Shown: positions 22,150 through 30,545 of the stretch, one piece after another | Position numbering within the stretch: the stretch's first letter is position 1 | Layout: the number at the start of each line of letters is the position of its first letter | Source of the DNA: Macrostomum hystrix | Taxonomy: Eukaryota; Platyhelminthes; Macrostomidae | NCBI GenBank assembly: GCA_950097015.1 | Contig: CATNEN010000029.1 | Location: 8,099,501 to 8,163,500 of the forward strand | Reading direction: 5' to 3' | DNA: 64,000 bases | Made by a program: the position numbers and the translations under genes | The notes under the pieces: generated by a model | Seen by the model: only the letters and a program-made list of their open reading frames with translations | Told to the model about the DNA's origin: nothing | Database searches by the model: none

Positions 22150-23322
22150 TTAAGAGAAATAGCACTCGGTAGGCAGTCTTTCGTTGCGGGGCCAACCGAC
22201 TGTGCTCGCCATCCACCTCAACTCAATGTTGAGGGGGATGCGATTCACCGGTAAGGGGCTGCGGTTGATTACTTTCCTAGCATAATGCACGGCCCTCTTC
22301 CAGGCGGTAATGCAGTATCCTCTGGCGAATTTGTCGCACAGTACCCGCATAGCAGAATAAATTGCGGCGCGCTGTGGGTACCGCCGATCATTATTGTACA
22401 ACCCGGCGTCCAGGACATATCCTTTCATGTGACGAATTAGCCGCGTGTAGTGTTCATGTTGGGCCTTCGGAATTTCAGCCATCGCTCGGGCGAATTCTTC
22501 TTGGCTCTCCGCAGGCTCCATTTCGATGTCTTCTTCCGTATCCGAGTTCGGCTGCGGCTGAGGCGACTGCTGGGACTGCCGCTCTTGCTGCAACGGCTGC
22601 TGCTGCTGCGGCGGCTGCGGCTGCTGCGATTGCTGCGGCTGGGGCTGCTTCCGTGATGGCTGTGGCGGTGGCTGTGGCTGTGGCTGCGGCTGCTGCTGCT
22701 GCGACGACTGTGGCTGCGATGACTGCGGCTGTTGCTGAAAATCCGTCCGGTACTGGTACTGGATCGGTACCTTGATAGCCTTTGGCGCTATATGCCGTCC
22801 CTTAGGCGGTGGCCGTGGTTGAGGGCTCGGCTTCGGCGCTATCCATCGTCGTCCGGCAGCACGCCGACCTGGTTCCTGGCTTGGAGCTTCAATTGCCTTG
22901 GTGACCCTGGCGGCTTCAGATGGCTTAGCTTGAACAGCTTCCATTGCTGCCACCGGTGCTATCGACTGCTGCTGGAGCAGATTCAACCGCGTGGTGGCGT
23001 CGAGGTACACCGGTAGCCTAGAGCTCGGCAATCTCTTCTTGTTCGCGGTCTCATCTTGCATAGTGGTGGCGGCTCGCTTTTGGGTGTTCACTCTCGGTTG
23101 TTGACCGACCATGGATGGCTGCGTTCTTTGCCGTAGTGGCGCCTCGAGTCCTTCTGGTTCGTCAATTATTGCTTGGATGATATCGTCTTCGCCATTTCCG
23201 GCTCCGTTCTCTTGCTCTACTCTGTCTGGCTCAGTGTTCTCATTGTCCGAGAAATCCACTGTAACTGCTTCTAGCAACTTCTCAAATTCGCTTGCGCTTA
23301 TGGCTTCTTGATCTTGCTCCAT
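22150..23322 (-). CDS. Third ORF of the retrotransposon (env position), unknown function
   Basis: The 390-residue product has an acidic N-terminal part (residues 1-60), a Gln/Pro-rich middle (about 195-265) read from CAG/CCG-type codons, and a more ordered C-terminal third with Trp, Tyr and Arg (about 285-390). It lies on the element's coding strand between pol and the 3' LTR. It has no signal peptide, transmembrane segment or furin site, so it does not look like an envelope protein despite its position. Expression would need a spliced or separate mRNA: 262 nt separate it from the pol stop. I do not recognise a family. A captured host gene or a nucleic-acid-binding accessory protein are both possible. 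Confidence 0.75.
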   Translation of the reverse strand: MEQDQEAISASEFEKLLEAVTVDFSDNENTEPDRVEQENGAGNGEDDIIQAIIDEPEGLEAPLRQRTQPSMVGQQPRVNTQKRAATTMQDETANKKRLPSSRLPVYLDATTRLNLLQQQSIAPVAAMEAVQAKPSEAARVTKAIEAPSQEPGRRAAGRRWIAPKPSPQPRPPPKGRHIAPKAIKVPIQYQYRTDFQQQPQSSQPQSSQQQQPQPQPQPPPQPSRKQPQPQQSQQPQPPQQQQPLQQERQSQQSPQPQPNSDTEEDIEMEPAESQEEFARAMAEIPKAQHEHYTRLIRHMKGYVLDAGLYNNDRRYPQRAAIYSAMRVLCDKFARGYCITAWKRAVHYARKVINRSPLPVNRIPLNIELRWMASTVGWPRNERLPTECYFS

Positions 23323-23584
23323 TCTTCTTTGTCAGTATGACTTCTTCTCTCTGCTTATGTTTGTTTGTGTTCCCAGGGCTCTGGTTTATATAGGCGCGAA
23401 ACTGACACTCTTCATTGTGTCTCAGATTTCATTGGGCTATACTGGCTTATTTCTAATCCTATTGGTTCCCTACTTGATTTCAATTAACCCCTACCTAATT
23501 GACTGGAAGTGGCTAACCCCTACTCCCTTTCTATCCCTTGCACGTGGTTTCCTTGTGTTACTATTGCGTCACCCCAATCTCTGC
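23323..23584. other. Spacer between pol and the third ORF of the retrotransposon
   Basis: No ORF on the element strand. It may hold a splice acceptor or promoter for the third ORF, but I see no decisive signal. Confidence 0.4.
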
Positions 23585-26500
23585 CTAGATCTGTAAATTC
23601 CCTATTATACTGAACACGGTGGCAAGCCTCTGCAAATAGCCTTCAAACCTCGCGGGGGGTCTGATTTGTCTGCGCGGACGGCTTGTCACTCCTTCCCTTT
23701 CTTCATTCTGTACAATGTACATGCCTCCTTCTGAGGTGGCTGTCGCCAGACCCTCAGCTGTCCCTTCGCTTTCGCTCTCCTCTTCACTGCTCGTAGCCTC
23801 AGGCTCGGTGTGTGATTCATCCTCCACTTCTATCTCAGCTCCTAGTTCCAAATCTTCTCCATTAATTTCACTTGGGTTTTCTCTAAAATGACATTGCCAT
23901 TCTAATCTGTCTTCTTCCTCTTCGGATTCAACTTCATCTGTTAGAACAGATCTTCCCTTCTCCTTCGGCTGGCTTCCCCTAACTTTGACCTCTGTCTTCT
24001 TAGCTTTCTTCTCTGGTGCGGCCTGGCTTCCCCTAATTAATTCCTCTTGGGTTGAATTAGGCACAATAGTTATGTTGTCTCTATGGACAATCATGATATT
24101 GCCTACTAACTGTCCTTGCTCCTCCTTTTGCACTCGAAATACTACATCTGATATTTGCTCTATTACTCTGAAGGCTGATCTCTTTTTCCTATGAAATTTG
24201 TGCGATTCCTCACTGTCCAACTGTGGATTATTAATCAACACAAGACTTCCAACTGGGACTGTCTTAGGCAATTTGCTGTTTTTCGCAGACTCTTGTCTGT
24301 TACTGACAACCTTCTCCAATTTTCTTTTGACAATGTCTCTCGCAATCTTCAATCGTTCGGCATGTTCTGTCACATAAGATGGATAACTGGCGAATGACTT
24401 TGGTTGGCTGATTTGACTGTCCATAGGCAATACTGCTTCCCGTCCAAATAACAGGTAGTGGGGAGTAAAGCCTGTGGTTTTGTTCACACTAGTGCGGACA
24501 GCAACTAATGCAGCTGGGATCATAAGGTCCCAATCACTGTGATCTTTCTCAATGAGACAGGTTACTATTGATTTAATTTGCTTGTTAAATCTCTCCACCA
24601 ATCCATTGCTTTGGGCATGGTAGGGTGTTGTAAACGTATGCTTCACGTTATACATTTCGCAAAAAGCTTTGAACTGCTTGCTAGCGAATGCCTTGCCATT
24701 GTCTGTGTGTAACCACTGACATTGCCCATACTCTGCGAAGATTCTTTCCTGTAAGATTTTGATCACAGTATCTGACTTTTGATTTCTAGTTGGGAATGCA
24801 AACGGATATCGAGTGGTGCTATCCACAATAGTTAGGACATACTTGTGCCCTCTTTTGCTCTCTTTGGATAGTGGTCCTATAAAATCGACATGCAGGCGAT
24901 GGAAAGGTTCACTGATAGGGAACGATTGCACTGGCGCCTGAATCGGGTTTCCTCTCTTGCTTTCCAGACACGGAATACACTCTGCGATATGAGCTTCCAC
25001 TGCTTTGACCAATCCTGGTCTCCAAAATCTCTGCCTGACACGTTGAATTGTTTTATCGCGTCCCAAATGTCCTGCTAGTGGGCTATCATGCAGATCGCTG
25101 AGAACTAGCTTATCCAAGGACTGGGGCAGTACAACTTTCCAACTGTCATCTTCGCTAATGATTAGCATCTCATTCTCTACCTTCATATCCTCAAAGGATT
25201 TCCTCATCTTCTTCAATTCTGGGCTGACAATTTCAGGTAACTGGGGATTGTTCTCTCCTGATTTCTTCCATTCAATTAGCACTTTAATTACTGGGTCATC
25301 TCTTTGTGACGCAATAATTTGCTCTCGTTTCAATGGGCTGGGTAAGAAATCGGTCAATAACTTCTCGCACTTGCTACTTGTTGCTTGCAGCATATTCTCA
25401 CTCTCACTAGGATTAAATTCTTCAGGAACTGGACTCGGAAGCGGAATGCTGGAGTCATGTTCAAGTTCACTGGGAATTCTCACCTCTCCTTGTCCTGAGA
25501 TAGTAGACTGGATCCTGCTATTGGGATCTAACGTCTTTTTCTCTCCTTCACTTAGGGCAGTCTGGGGCTGTGTCAAGCTATATAAGCTATCATTAGCCTT
25601 GACTTCCTGTCCTGACTCTTCCATTACACTGCAGCTTTGCACTATCGGCTCAACAACTTGCTCTGCTTCAGGGACATCAGCTGGTCTTCTTGACAGACTG
25701 TCAGCGTTCTGGTTCTTTGCACCGCTTCTGTGTTCTATATCGAACGAGAATTCGTTTAGGCGCTCGACCCACCGACCAAGAATTCCTTGAGCTTCTGTTT
25801 GCCTTAACAGCCAAATTATCGCCTTATGATCTGTTCTTGCCAAAAACTTCTTGCCTAACAGGTAGAAACGGAAATGCCTCATGGCATCCACTAGGGCTAA
25901 GAGTTCCTTTCTAGTGATAGGGTAGCGTTTTTCCGACTCTTTCATAGCTCGGCTGAAATAAGCTATGGGTCTCTCTATGCCATCTGATTGGATCTGGCTA
26001 AGTACAGCGCCAATACGGCTATCACTTGCATCGGTATCCAATACCATCTTCACCTTCTCGTCATCCACAAATTCGGGATACGCTAAGACTTCAGTGGACA
26101 TCATCCTGTTCTTTAGCGACTCAAACGCTTCGTCATGCTCTTTGCTCCATCTCTCTTGAAAGTTCTTAATTCCTTTCCTTGTTAGCTGGAAAAGGGGATG
26201 GGCAGCTTCTGCATAATTTTTAATGAAGCGGCTATAGTAATTACATAGGCCAAGGAAACTGCGTAGCTCCTTCACATCTTTTGGCTTCGGCCAGGTCTTG
26301 ATTGCTTCAATCTTCGTCTCATCCGTACGGATACCTTCTGTACTGATCACATGTCCTAAGTACTTTAACTCTCTATGAAAAAGGTTACATTTCTTTGGCC
26401 TTAGCTTCAATCCTGCGATTATTAATCTCTTGAACACTTCCTTTAGATGGGAAAGGTGGTCATTAAAGTTCTTCGAATAGGTAACTATATCGTCTATATA

Positions 26501-28333
26501 CGACATAGCAAATTGATGTTGAATCCCTAAAAGTACAAGATTCATGAGCCTCTGGAAGGTTCCTGGGGCATTGGACAAACCTTGCGCCATAACCTCATAC
26601 TCAAACTGGCCTCGGGTTAAAGTAGAGAAGGCGGTCATGAACTTGTGTTCTTCCTTTATTGGCACCTGCCAATAACCAGAATTCAAATCGAGACTACTAA
26701 AATATTGACTACCAGATAAGTAGGTGAAAGTCTGATGAATGTTAGGAAGCGGATACGGAACATAGTTCACCTTCGAGTTTAACACTCTGAAATCACTTAC
26801 AATCCGTATGGATCCGTCCTTTTTCGGCACAATGACTAGTGGTGTAGAATAAGTTGAATAACTGGGCCTGATTAAATTTTTAGCCAACATGTCATCCAAC
26901 TGTGTGTCGACTTGCTTTTGGAGATGGGGTGGTATTCTCCTAGTTGGGATCCTCACGGGAGTCTCATCCTTCAGTGAGATCTCATGTGTGATCAGATGGG
27001 TTAAACCCATATCCAACTCATTCTGTGAAAAAGCTTCACGATGCTCCTTCATCAATTCGATGACTGATTTCCTCTGGTCATCGGTAAGATCTTGACCAAT
27101 ATTAACTTCATTAATCCAGGCATCTTCCACAGTTTGTGTCTGGTTGACTCGTCCGGTAGGTTGACTGACTATTTCCCTTTCGGCTTCGAAATATTTCAAC
27201 TCACTTGCCTTCACTGGTTTGGCTAGGCCTACCAATGTTGACTTCGACAGCTTCACCTCAACTGGATTGTTATTCACAATCTCCACAATGGCGGAACCTT
27301 CTCGCATTGTGACTAGAGTGGGAGCCATCTCGACTGTCAATTCTTTGGCTTTTACGCCTTCGCCAATCATACTCACTGTCATAGGTGTTCCAAAATTGCA
27401 CTCGGCATCTCTCGCCAATCTCACTGGGATTCTCAATGCACTATTTGCAGGAATCACTACTTTCTCCTGAGTATACACTCTGCATACTTTTACAGGTAGA
27501 TGAGTGAACTGCATAGGAATGCTTGCTCCTTCATTTAGAATCAACATGCCTTTAGCAAGATGAATGCTATCACAATGTCCTAGGAAAAATTCCATTCCTA
27601 AGATATTGTCGCTCTCATGTCCACACAAAAGGAATTCTATTTCTATCTGGATGTCTCCGAATCTGACTGGAATACAACTCTCGCCTTCCAATTGTACTCT
27701 GGTTCCGTCGAAAGTAGAGACTCGCTTGTCTGTACTTCTTATCTGTTCTGGCTTAAGTAATTTTGACCAAATAGATTTGCTCAAAAAGCTGTTCCTAGCC
27801 CCTGTGTCTAGGATAAAATTAATTTCCTGATTCTTAAATTTTCCTACAATTACAGCTTCAAATCCTTCAGGTTTAATAAGTTCTAGTTTAGAATTAGAAA
27901 CAAATACTTTGCGTTTATTCTCACGTGTCCTTGAGTATTTTCCAGATGTTGCGGCGGCTGATCTCGGTGCTGATACTTCGGAAGCTGGTTCCTCCAGGAC
28001 TGACATGCAGGGGGCTGACGCAATGGTTGCTGATACAGATGCCGCTGGGGCTAACGCAATGGGTGCTGACGCAGATGGTGCTGACGCAATGGGTGCTGAC
28101 GCAGATGGTGCTAACGCAGATGGTGCTAACGCAAATGGTGCTGACGCAGATGGTGCTGACGCAATAGGTGCTGACGCAGATGGTGCTGACGCAGGGTAAC
28201 TCGATTGCTTTTGTGCATTACGCAAATTCGACGACTGGGCTTGGTATCGCCGATTCTTAGAGGCCTGAGGTTCGAATCGGGGTTTACTAGAGGGGCGCGG
28301 CCTCGACTCTCGTCCCTCGATATTCAGTTTCCC
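23585..28333 (-). CDS. pol: Ty3/gypsy Pol polyprotein (protease, RT, RNase H, integrase)
   Basis: The frame is open from the slippery site at 28333 to 23585, longer than the ORF counted from the first start-like codon at 28225. An Ala-Ser-Pro repeat linker (28000-28195) is followed by a retropepsin (ILDTGARNSFLS near 27800), reverse transcriptase (LDLNSGYWQ, then YIDDIV near 26490), RNase H (LDTDASDSRIGAVL near 26020 and TDHKAIIWLL near 25820), and integrase: zinc-finger HLGRDKT...CIPC, then catalytic Asp in HVDFIGPL (24890), WLHTDNGKAF (24700) and Glu in NGLVERFNKQ (24600). A C-terminal acidic tail follows. The product acts in cytoplasmic particles and the nucleus. No frameshift or premature stop was seen. 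No chromodomain is apparent. Confidence 0.95.
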   Translation of the reverse strand, partial: GKLNIEGRESRPRPSSKPRFEPQASKNRRYQAQSSNLRNAQKQSSYPASAPSASAPIASAPSASAPFALAPSALAPSASAPIASAPSASAPIALAPAASVSATIASAPCMSVLEEPASEVSAPRSAAATSGKYSRTRENKRKVFVSNSKLELIKPEGFEAVIVGKFKNQEINFILDTGARNSFLSKSIWSKLLKPEQIRSTDKRVSTFDGTRVQLEGESCIPVRFGDIQIEIEFLLCGHESDNILGMEFFLGHCDSIHLAKGMLILNEGASIPMQFTHLPVKVCRVYTQEKVVIPANSALRIPVRLARDAECNFGTPMTVSMIGEGVKAKELTVEMAPTLVTMREGSAIVEIVNNNPVEVKLSKSTLVGLAKPVKASELKYFEAEREIVSQPTGRVNQTQTVEDAWINEVNIGQDLTDDQRKSVIELMKEHREAFSQNELDMGLTHLITHEISLKDETPVRIPTRRIPPHLQKQVDTQLDDMLAKNLIRPSYSTYSTPLVIVPKKDGSIRIVSDFRVLNSKVNYVPYPLPNIHQTFTYLSGSQYFSSLDLNSGYWQVPIKEEHKFMTAFSTLTRGQFEYEVMAQGLSNAPGTFQRLMNLVLLGIQHQFAMSYIDDIVTYSKNFNDHLSHLKEVFKRLIIAGLKLRPKKCNLFHRELKYLGHVISTEGIRTDETKIEAIKTWPKPKDVKELRSFLGLCNYYSRFIKNYAEAAHPLFQLTRKGIKNFQERWSKEHDEAFESLKNRMMSTEVLAYPEFVDDEKVKMVLDTDASDSRIGAVLSQIQSDGIERPIAYFSRAMKESEKRYPITRKELLALVDAMRHFRFYLLGKKFLARTDHKAIIWLLRQTEAQGILGRWVERLNEFSFDIEHRSGAKNQNADSLSRRPADVPEAEQVVEPIVQSCSVMEESGQEVKANDSLYSLTQPQTALSEGEKKTLDPNSRIQSTISGQGEVRIPSELEHDSSIPLPSPVPEEFNPSESENMLQATSSKCEKLLTDFLPSPLKREQIIASQRDDPVIKVLIEWKKSGENNPQLPEIVSPELKKMRKSFEDMKVENEMLIISEDDSWKVVLPQSLDKLVLSDLHDSPLAGHLGRDKTIQRVRQRFWRPGLVKAVEAHIAECIPCLESKRGNPIQAPVQSFPISEPFHRLHVDFIGPLSKESKRGHKYVLTIVDSTTRYPFAFPTRNQKSDTVIKILQERIFAEYGQCQWLHTDNGKAFASKQFKAFCEMYNVKHTFTTPYHAQSNGLVERFNKQIKSIVTCLIEKDHSDWDLMIPAALVAVRTSVNKTTGFTPHYLLFGREAVLPMDSQISQPKSFASYPSYVTEHAERLKIARDIVKRKLEKVVSNRQESAKNSKLPKTVPVGSLVLINNPQLDSEESHKFHRKKRSAFRVIEQISDVVFRVQKEEQGQLVGNIMIVHRDNITIVPNSTQEELIRGSQAAPEKKAKKTEVKVRGSQPKEKGRSVLTDEVESEEEEDRLEWQCHFRENPSEINGEDLELGAEIEVEDESHTEPEATSSEEESESEGTAEGLATATSEGGMYIVQNEEREGVTSRPRRQIRPPARFEGYLQRLATVFSIIGNLQI
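28000..28195 (-). repeat. In-frame ASAP-type minisatellite at the start of pol
   Basis: On the plus strand, units of 'gcagatggtgctgac' and 'gcaatgggtgctgac' type repeat about twelve times. They encode an Ala-Ser-Pro/Ala-Leu-Pro linker (ASAPIASAPSASAP) between the frameshift site and the protease. Units are multiples of 15 bp, so the frame is kept. Confidence 0.9.
28260..28318 (-). promoter_or_regulatory. Candidate H-type pseudoknot stimulating the gag-pol frameshift
   Basis: Stem 1: GAGGGACG (28318-28311) pairs with CGCCCCTC (28297-28290) with one mismatch. The loop contains GAGGCC (28304-28299), which pairs fully with GGCCTC (28265-28260) as stem 2. Placement 8 nt after the heptamer suits a stimulator. 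This was found by eye without energy calculation. Confidence 0.5.
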
Positions 28334-29223
28334 TGATATCGGTACTGCTGCTGCTGCTGTGAGCTCTTGCAGTACTTGGCAATATGCCCAACTTTGTTAC
28401 AGTTAAAACATGTCGGCGGAGGCCTCGACTGTTGCTGCGGCTTCAGGTACGTCTTCGGCTGCATGAGCGGCTGAGGTGTTACTCTCTGGCATTCAGCCTT
28501 CCTTCTTTCCTGAATCAGGTCTTCAATCAGCTTCTTCTGCTTATTGATTTCATACTTCTGCCTCTCGATGGTCTCCTCCATCTTCTTATTCCGATCCTCG
28601 TCGAATTGCTCGTCTTTAACAACTCGAACTCCACTCTTGTGTGACATATGCCACGCTGCTTCGATGCGTCTCAACATCCTTCTAGCCTCTTGCAGGCTGG
28701 CTGGCTGTGCAAATATTAACTTTTCCCTAGTGTCGGAAGGGATTCTCGCTCCTTTAATGAACTGCTCTACTACTTCCTCCTCCCTTTGTTCTGCATTCAT
28801 ATTGGGGAATGCTTGCGCGGACAACTCAATCAAGGCATCTGCGAATGAGTCAACGGGCTCATTCCTCCCTTGCATTCTACCTCTAAATTCCTCCCTAAAC
28901 TCGGCTGAGCTTCCTAGTCTTCCGAATCTTTCGATTAGTCTTTCCTTCAACTCCTCATACGTTAAGTCTTCTGGCAGATTCAAACGCTGAACGGCTGCAA
29001 ATGCAGTCGCGAGGTCTAGATTAGCTAATAGCTCATTCTTCCTATGTTCATCCTGTTCTAATCCTTCATTGTCGCATCTCTGATCAAATGCTTTGAGCCA
29101 AATTCTGATGTCCTGGCTAGGTGTGTACTTTTGGATCTTTACGTGTCTCATGGGTCCTAATTCCAGTCTATTTCTTAATTCTTCTGCTAACAAGCCAATA
29201 GCATCATTGATTCCTGCGGCCAT
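28324..29223 (-). CDS. gag: Ty3/gypsy Gag with one CCHC zinc knuckle
   Basis: The 299-residue product starts MAAGINDAIGLLAEEL. Its central part (about 40-200) is the capsid-like region with WLKAFDQRCDNEG and the FRGRMQGRNEPVDSFADAL block typical of retrotransposon Gag. A coiled, Lys/Arg-rich stretch follows (about 205-245). A single zinc knuckle CFNCNKVGHIAKYC (about 272-285) binds RNA, and a poly-Gln tail ends at the frameshift site. It forms the particle that packages the element's RNA. The start is the first Met, 50 nt downstream of the PBS in the coding direction. Confidence 0.92.
   Translation of the reverse strand: MAAGINDAIGLLAEELRNRLELGPMRHVKIQKYTPSQDIRIWLKAFDQRCDNEGLEQDEHRKNELLANLDLATAFAAVQRLNLPEDLTYEELKERLIERFGRLGSSAEFREEFRGRMQGRNEPVDSFADALIELSAQAFPNMNAEQREEEVVEQFIKGARIPSDTREKLIFAQPASLQEARRMLRRIEAAWHMSHKSGVRVVKDEQFDEDRNKKMEETIERQKYEINKQKKLIEDLIQERRKAECQRVTPQPLMQPKTYLKPQQQSRPPPTCFNCNKVGHIAKYCKSSQQQQQYRYQGN
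28327..28333 (-). promoter_or_regulatory. GGGAAAC -1 ribosomal frameshift site joining gag and pol
   Basis: On the minus strand gag ends CAG GGA AAC TGA. The heptamer G-GGA-AAC fits the X-XXY-YYZ slippery rule; a -1 slip gives GGG AAA CTG AAT and enters the pol frame, which is open from there on. The gag stop follows the heptamer directly. The spacer is 8 nt, followed by a candidate pseudoknot (28318-28260). Confidence 0.85.
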
Positions 29224-29269
29224 ACCTTTATCTAACTTTCAGACTGACTGTGTGCTTTAGCTGGATTCC

Positions 29270-29288
29270 AATCCCACCGCTGCCACCA
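29270..29288 (-). promoter_or_regulatory. Primer-binding site for tRNA-Leu
   Basis: On the minus strand TGGTGGCAGCGGTGGGATT begins 3 nt after the 5' LTR. It is complementary over 19 nt to a tRNA 3' end reading AATCCCACCGCTGCCACCA, the form known from animal tRNA-Leu (AAG) genes plus CCA. The tRNA match is from memory. Confidence 0.8.
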
Positions 29289-29291
29289 AGT

Positions 29292-30084
29292 TGTCGTAGG
29301 CCTACTTCTTAAATCCCACTGCTTTCACCAAATTGATGTAGGGCTCCTTACTAATATCTTACAGCTGCCACTAAGTTGTCGTAGGCTCTCTCCTCTTTGG
29401 GTTTAAATATCACCGATACTCTTTTATTAAATATTAACAATTGCTTATTTCACACCTTGGATTACCCTTTGAAATAACTCTTAATTTCCCTTGTCTATGA
29501 CTTAGTTATTCTTCATAGGCTAGCTATGTATCCTCTTATTGCATATGCATATATTGTTTAACTTGGCCAGATAGGCTGCTTTCCTTCCAAAAATTTGGTA
29601 GCGTTCTCACGAGTGTCCGAGCGGCAAGACACTTCTTCCTCTCCTCTACTTACTCACAACTGTCTGGCTCTCTGGTTTGTTCCCAGTCTTTCAAGGCTTC
29701 CAATGGACTGAAGTTGCCCAACTTTGCACACAGTGCTTTTCCACCAATCGGGATTTACCCTTCTGCTCTTTAGTTTTACACTCCACTGCTTTTTATGACT
29801 ATTCCTTTCTTTATTCTTTCGAATATTCCTGGCTTGTGTATTAACACGGACCTGCTTTTCTCCTTTCTAAAATAATTGAAAAACACTTTGAGATTTATTC
29901 TCCTTTTTGCTCTCCGAACTGGGCACGGGGCACCGGTTAAGTTTTCGAGGGCTAAAATGCGCTTGTATTTATACTAAGAATTGAGGTGGATGACAAAGCA
30001 TAGTAAAACAAAGACAAAAAGATCGAGGAAAACATTTGGCGGTAATTCAAGTTAGCAATATACGATAAATTTGGGCCTGCCTCA
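29292..30084 (-). repeat. 5' LTR of the Ty3/gypsy element
   Basis: This 793-bp partner of 21229-22021 would contain the promoter, read toward lower coordinates. Two diverged copies of the PBS-plus-LTR-edge sequence lie inside its U5 end (29312-29346 and 29364-29387). Confidence 0.96.
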
Positions 30085-30088
30085 ATAT
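30085..30088. repeat. Target-site duplication ATAT, right
   Basis: This is the partner of 21225-21228. The size is within the 4-6 bp usual for Ty3/gypsy integrases. Confidence 0.75.
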
Positions 30089-30545
30089 GTTAGTTACAAA
30101 TGAACTGGCTGATTGTTGTTTATGAAGCTATTTTTATGTATTTTTTTATATTTATTGCTACTTTCTTAAAAGTACATAGTCTAGTATTTTGATAGAGAAT
30201 TCAATTGGTACTCAAATTATTTTTAAGTAGAAAGAAAACATGATGTTGATTGCATAATTCATAGAATTTTATTCATAACCAAACTATCCCATGTTTTGTA
30301 TGATTAATTAGGCATTTTGTCATTTTGTTGTTTTCTATTGTTTTTCAATGTATCAGTGGCTTATATTCTGCACTGTTTATTAATTTGCTTGTTCCTCAGT
30401 TATCTATTCTTTGTGACATTTGTCTTGCAGTTAGTCAGCAGCAGCGTATAGTTTTAATCAAACCAGCCAGTGCCTAATCCAAAGAGCAGCTTTGCTAAAT
30501 CAGTCGCCAGCAGAGCGCGCCAGTTAGTTTAATGACTGGCAGACA
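30089..30545 (+). other. IPO13 upstream region
   Basis: AT-rich. An acceptor-like 'ttgtcttgcag' ends at 30430, 115 bp before the IPO13 start codon, and could end a 5'-UTR intron or accept a spliced leader. The sequence from 30431 is less AT-rich and probably 5' UTR. Confidence 0.45.

Larger units (their letters stand above)
21229..30084 (-). mobile_element. Complete Ty3/gypsy LTR retrotransposon with three ORFs
   Basis: The element of 8856 bp is flanked by ATAT on both sides (21225-21228 and 30085-30088). Order on the minus strand: 5' LTR (30084-29292), PBS, gag, pol through a -1 frameshift, a third ORF, a purine tract, and 3' LTR (22021-21229). Both LTRs are exactly 793 bp and look identical by eye, all pol motifs are present, and no ORF is interrupted, so insertion is recent and the copy may be competent. 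RT followed by RNase H and then integrase within one polyprotein places it in Ty3/gypsy (Metaviridae) rather than Copia or BEL. Confidence 0.95.

Noticed and set aside
22362-22775. Alanine-rich ORF opposite the third retrotransposon ORF
   Set aside because: Antisense shadow of the Gln/Pro codon repeats.
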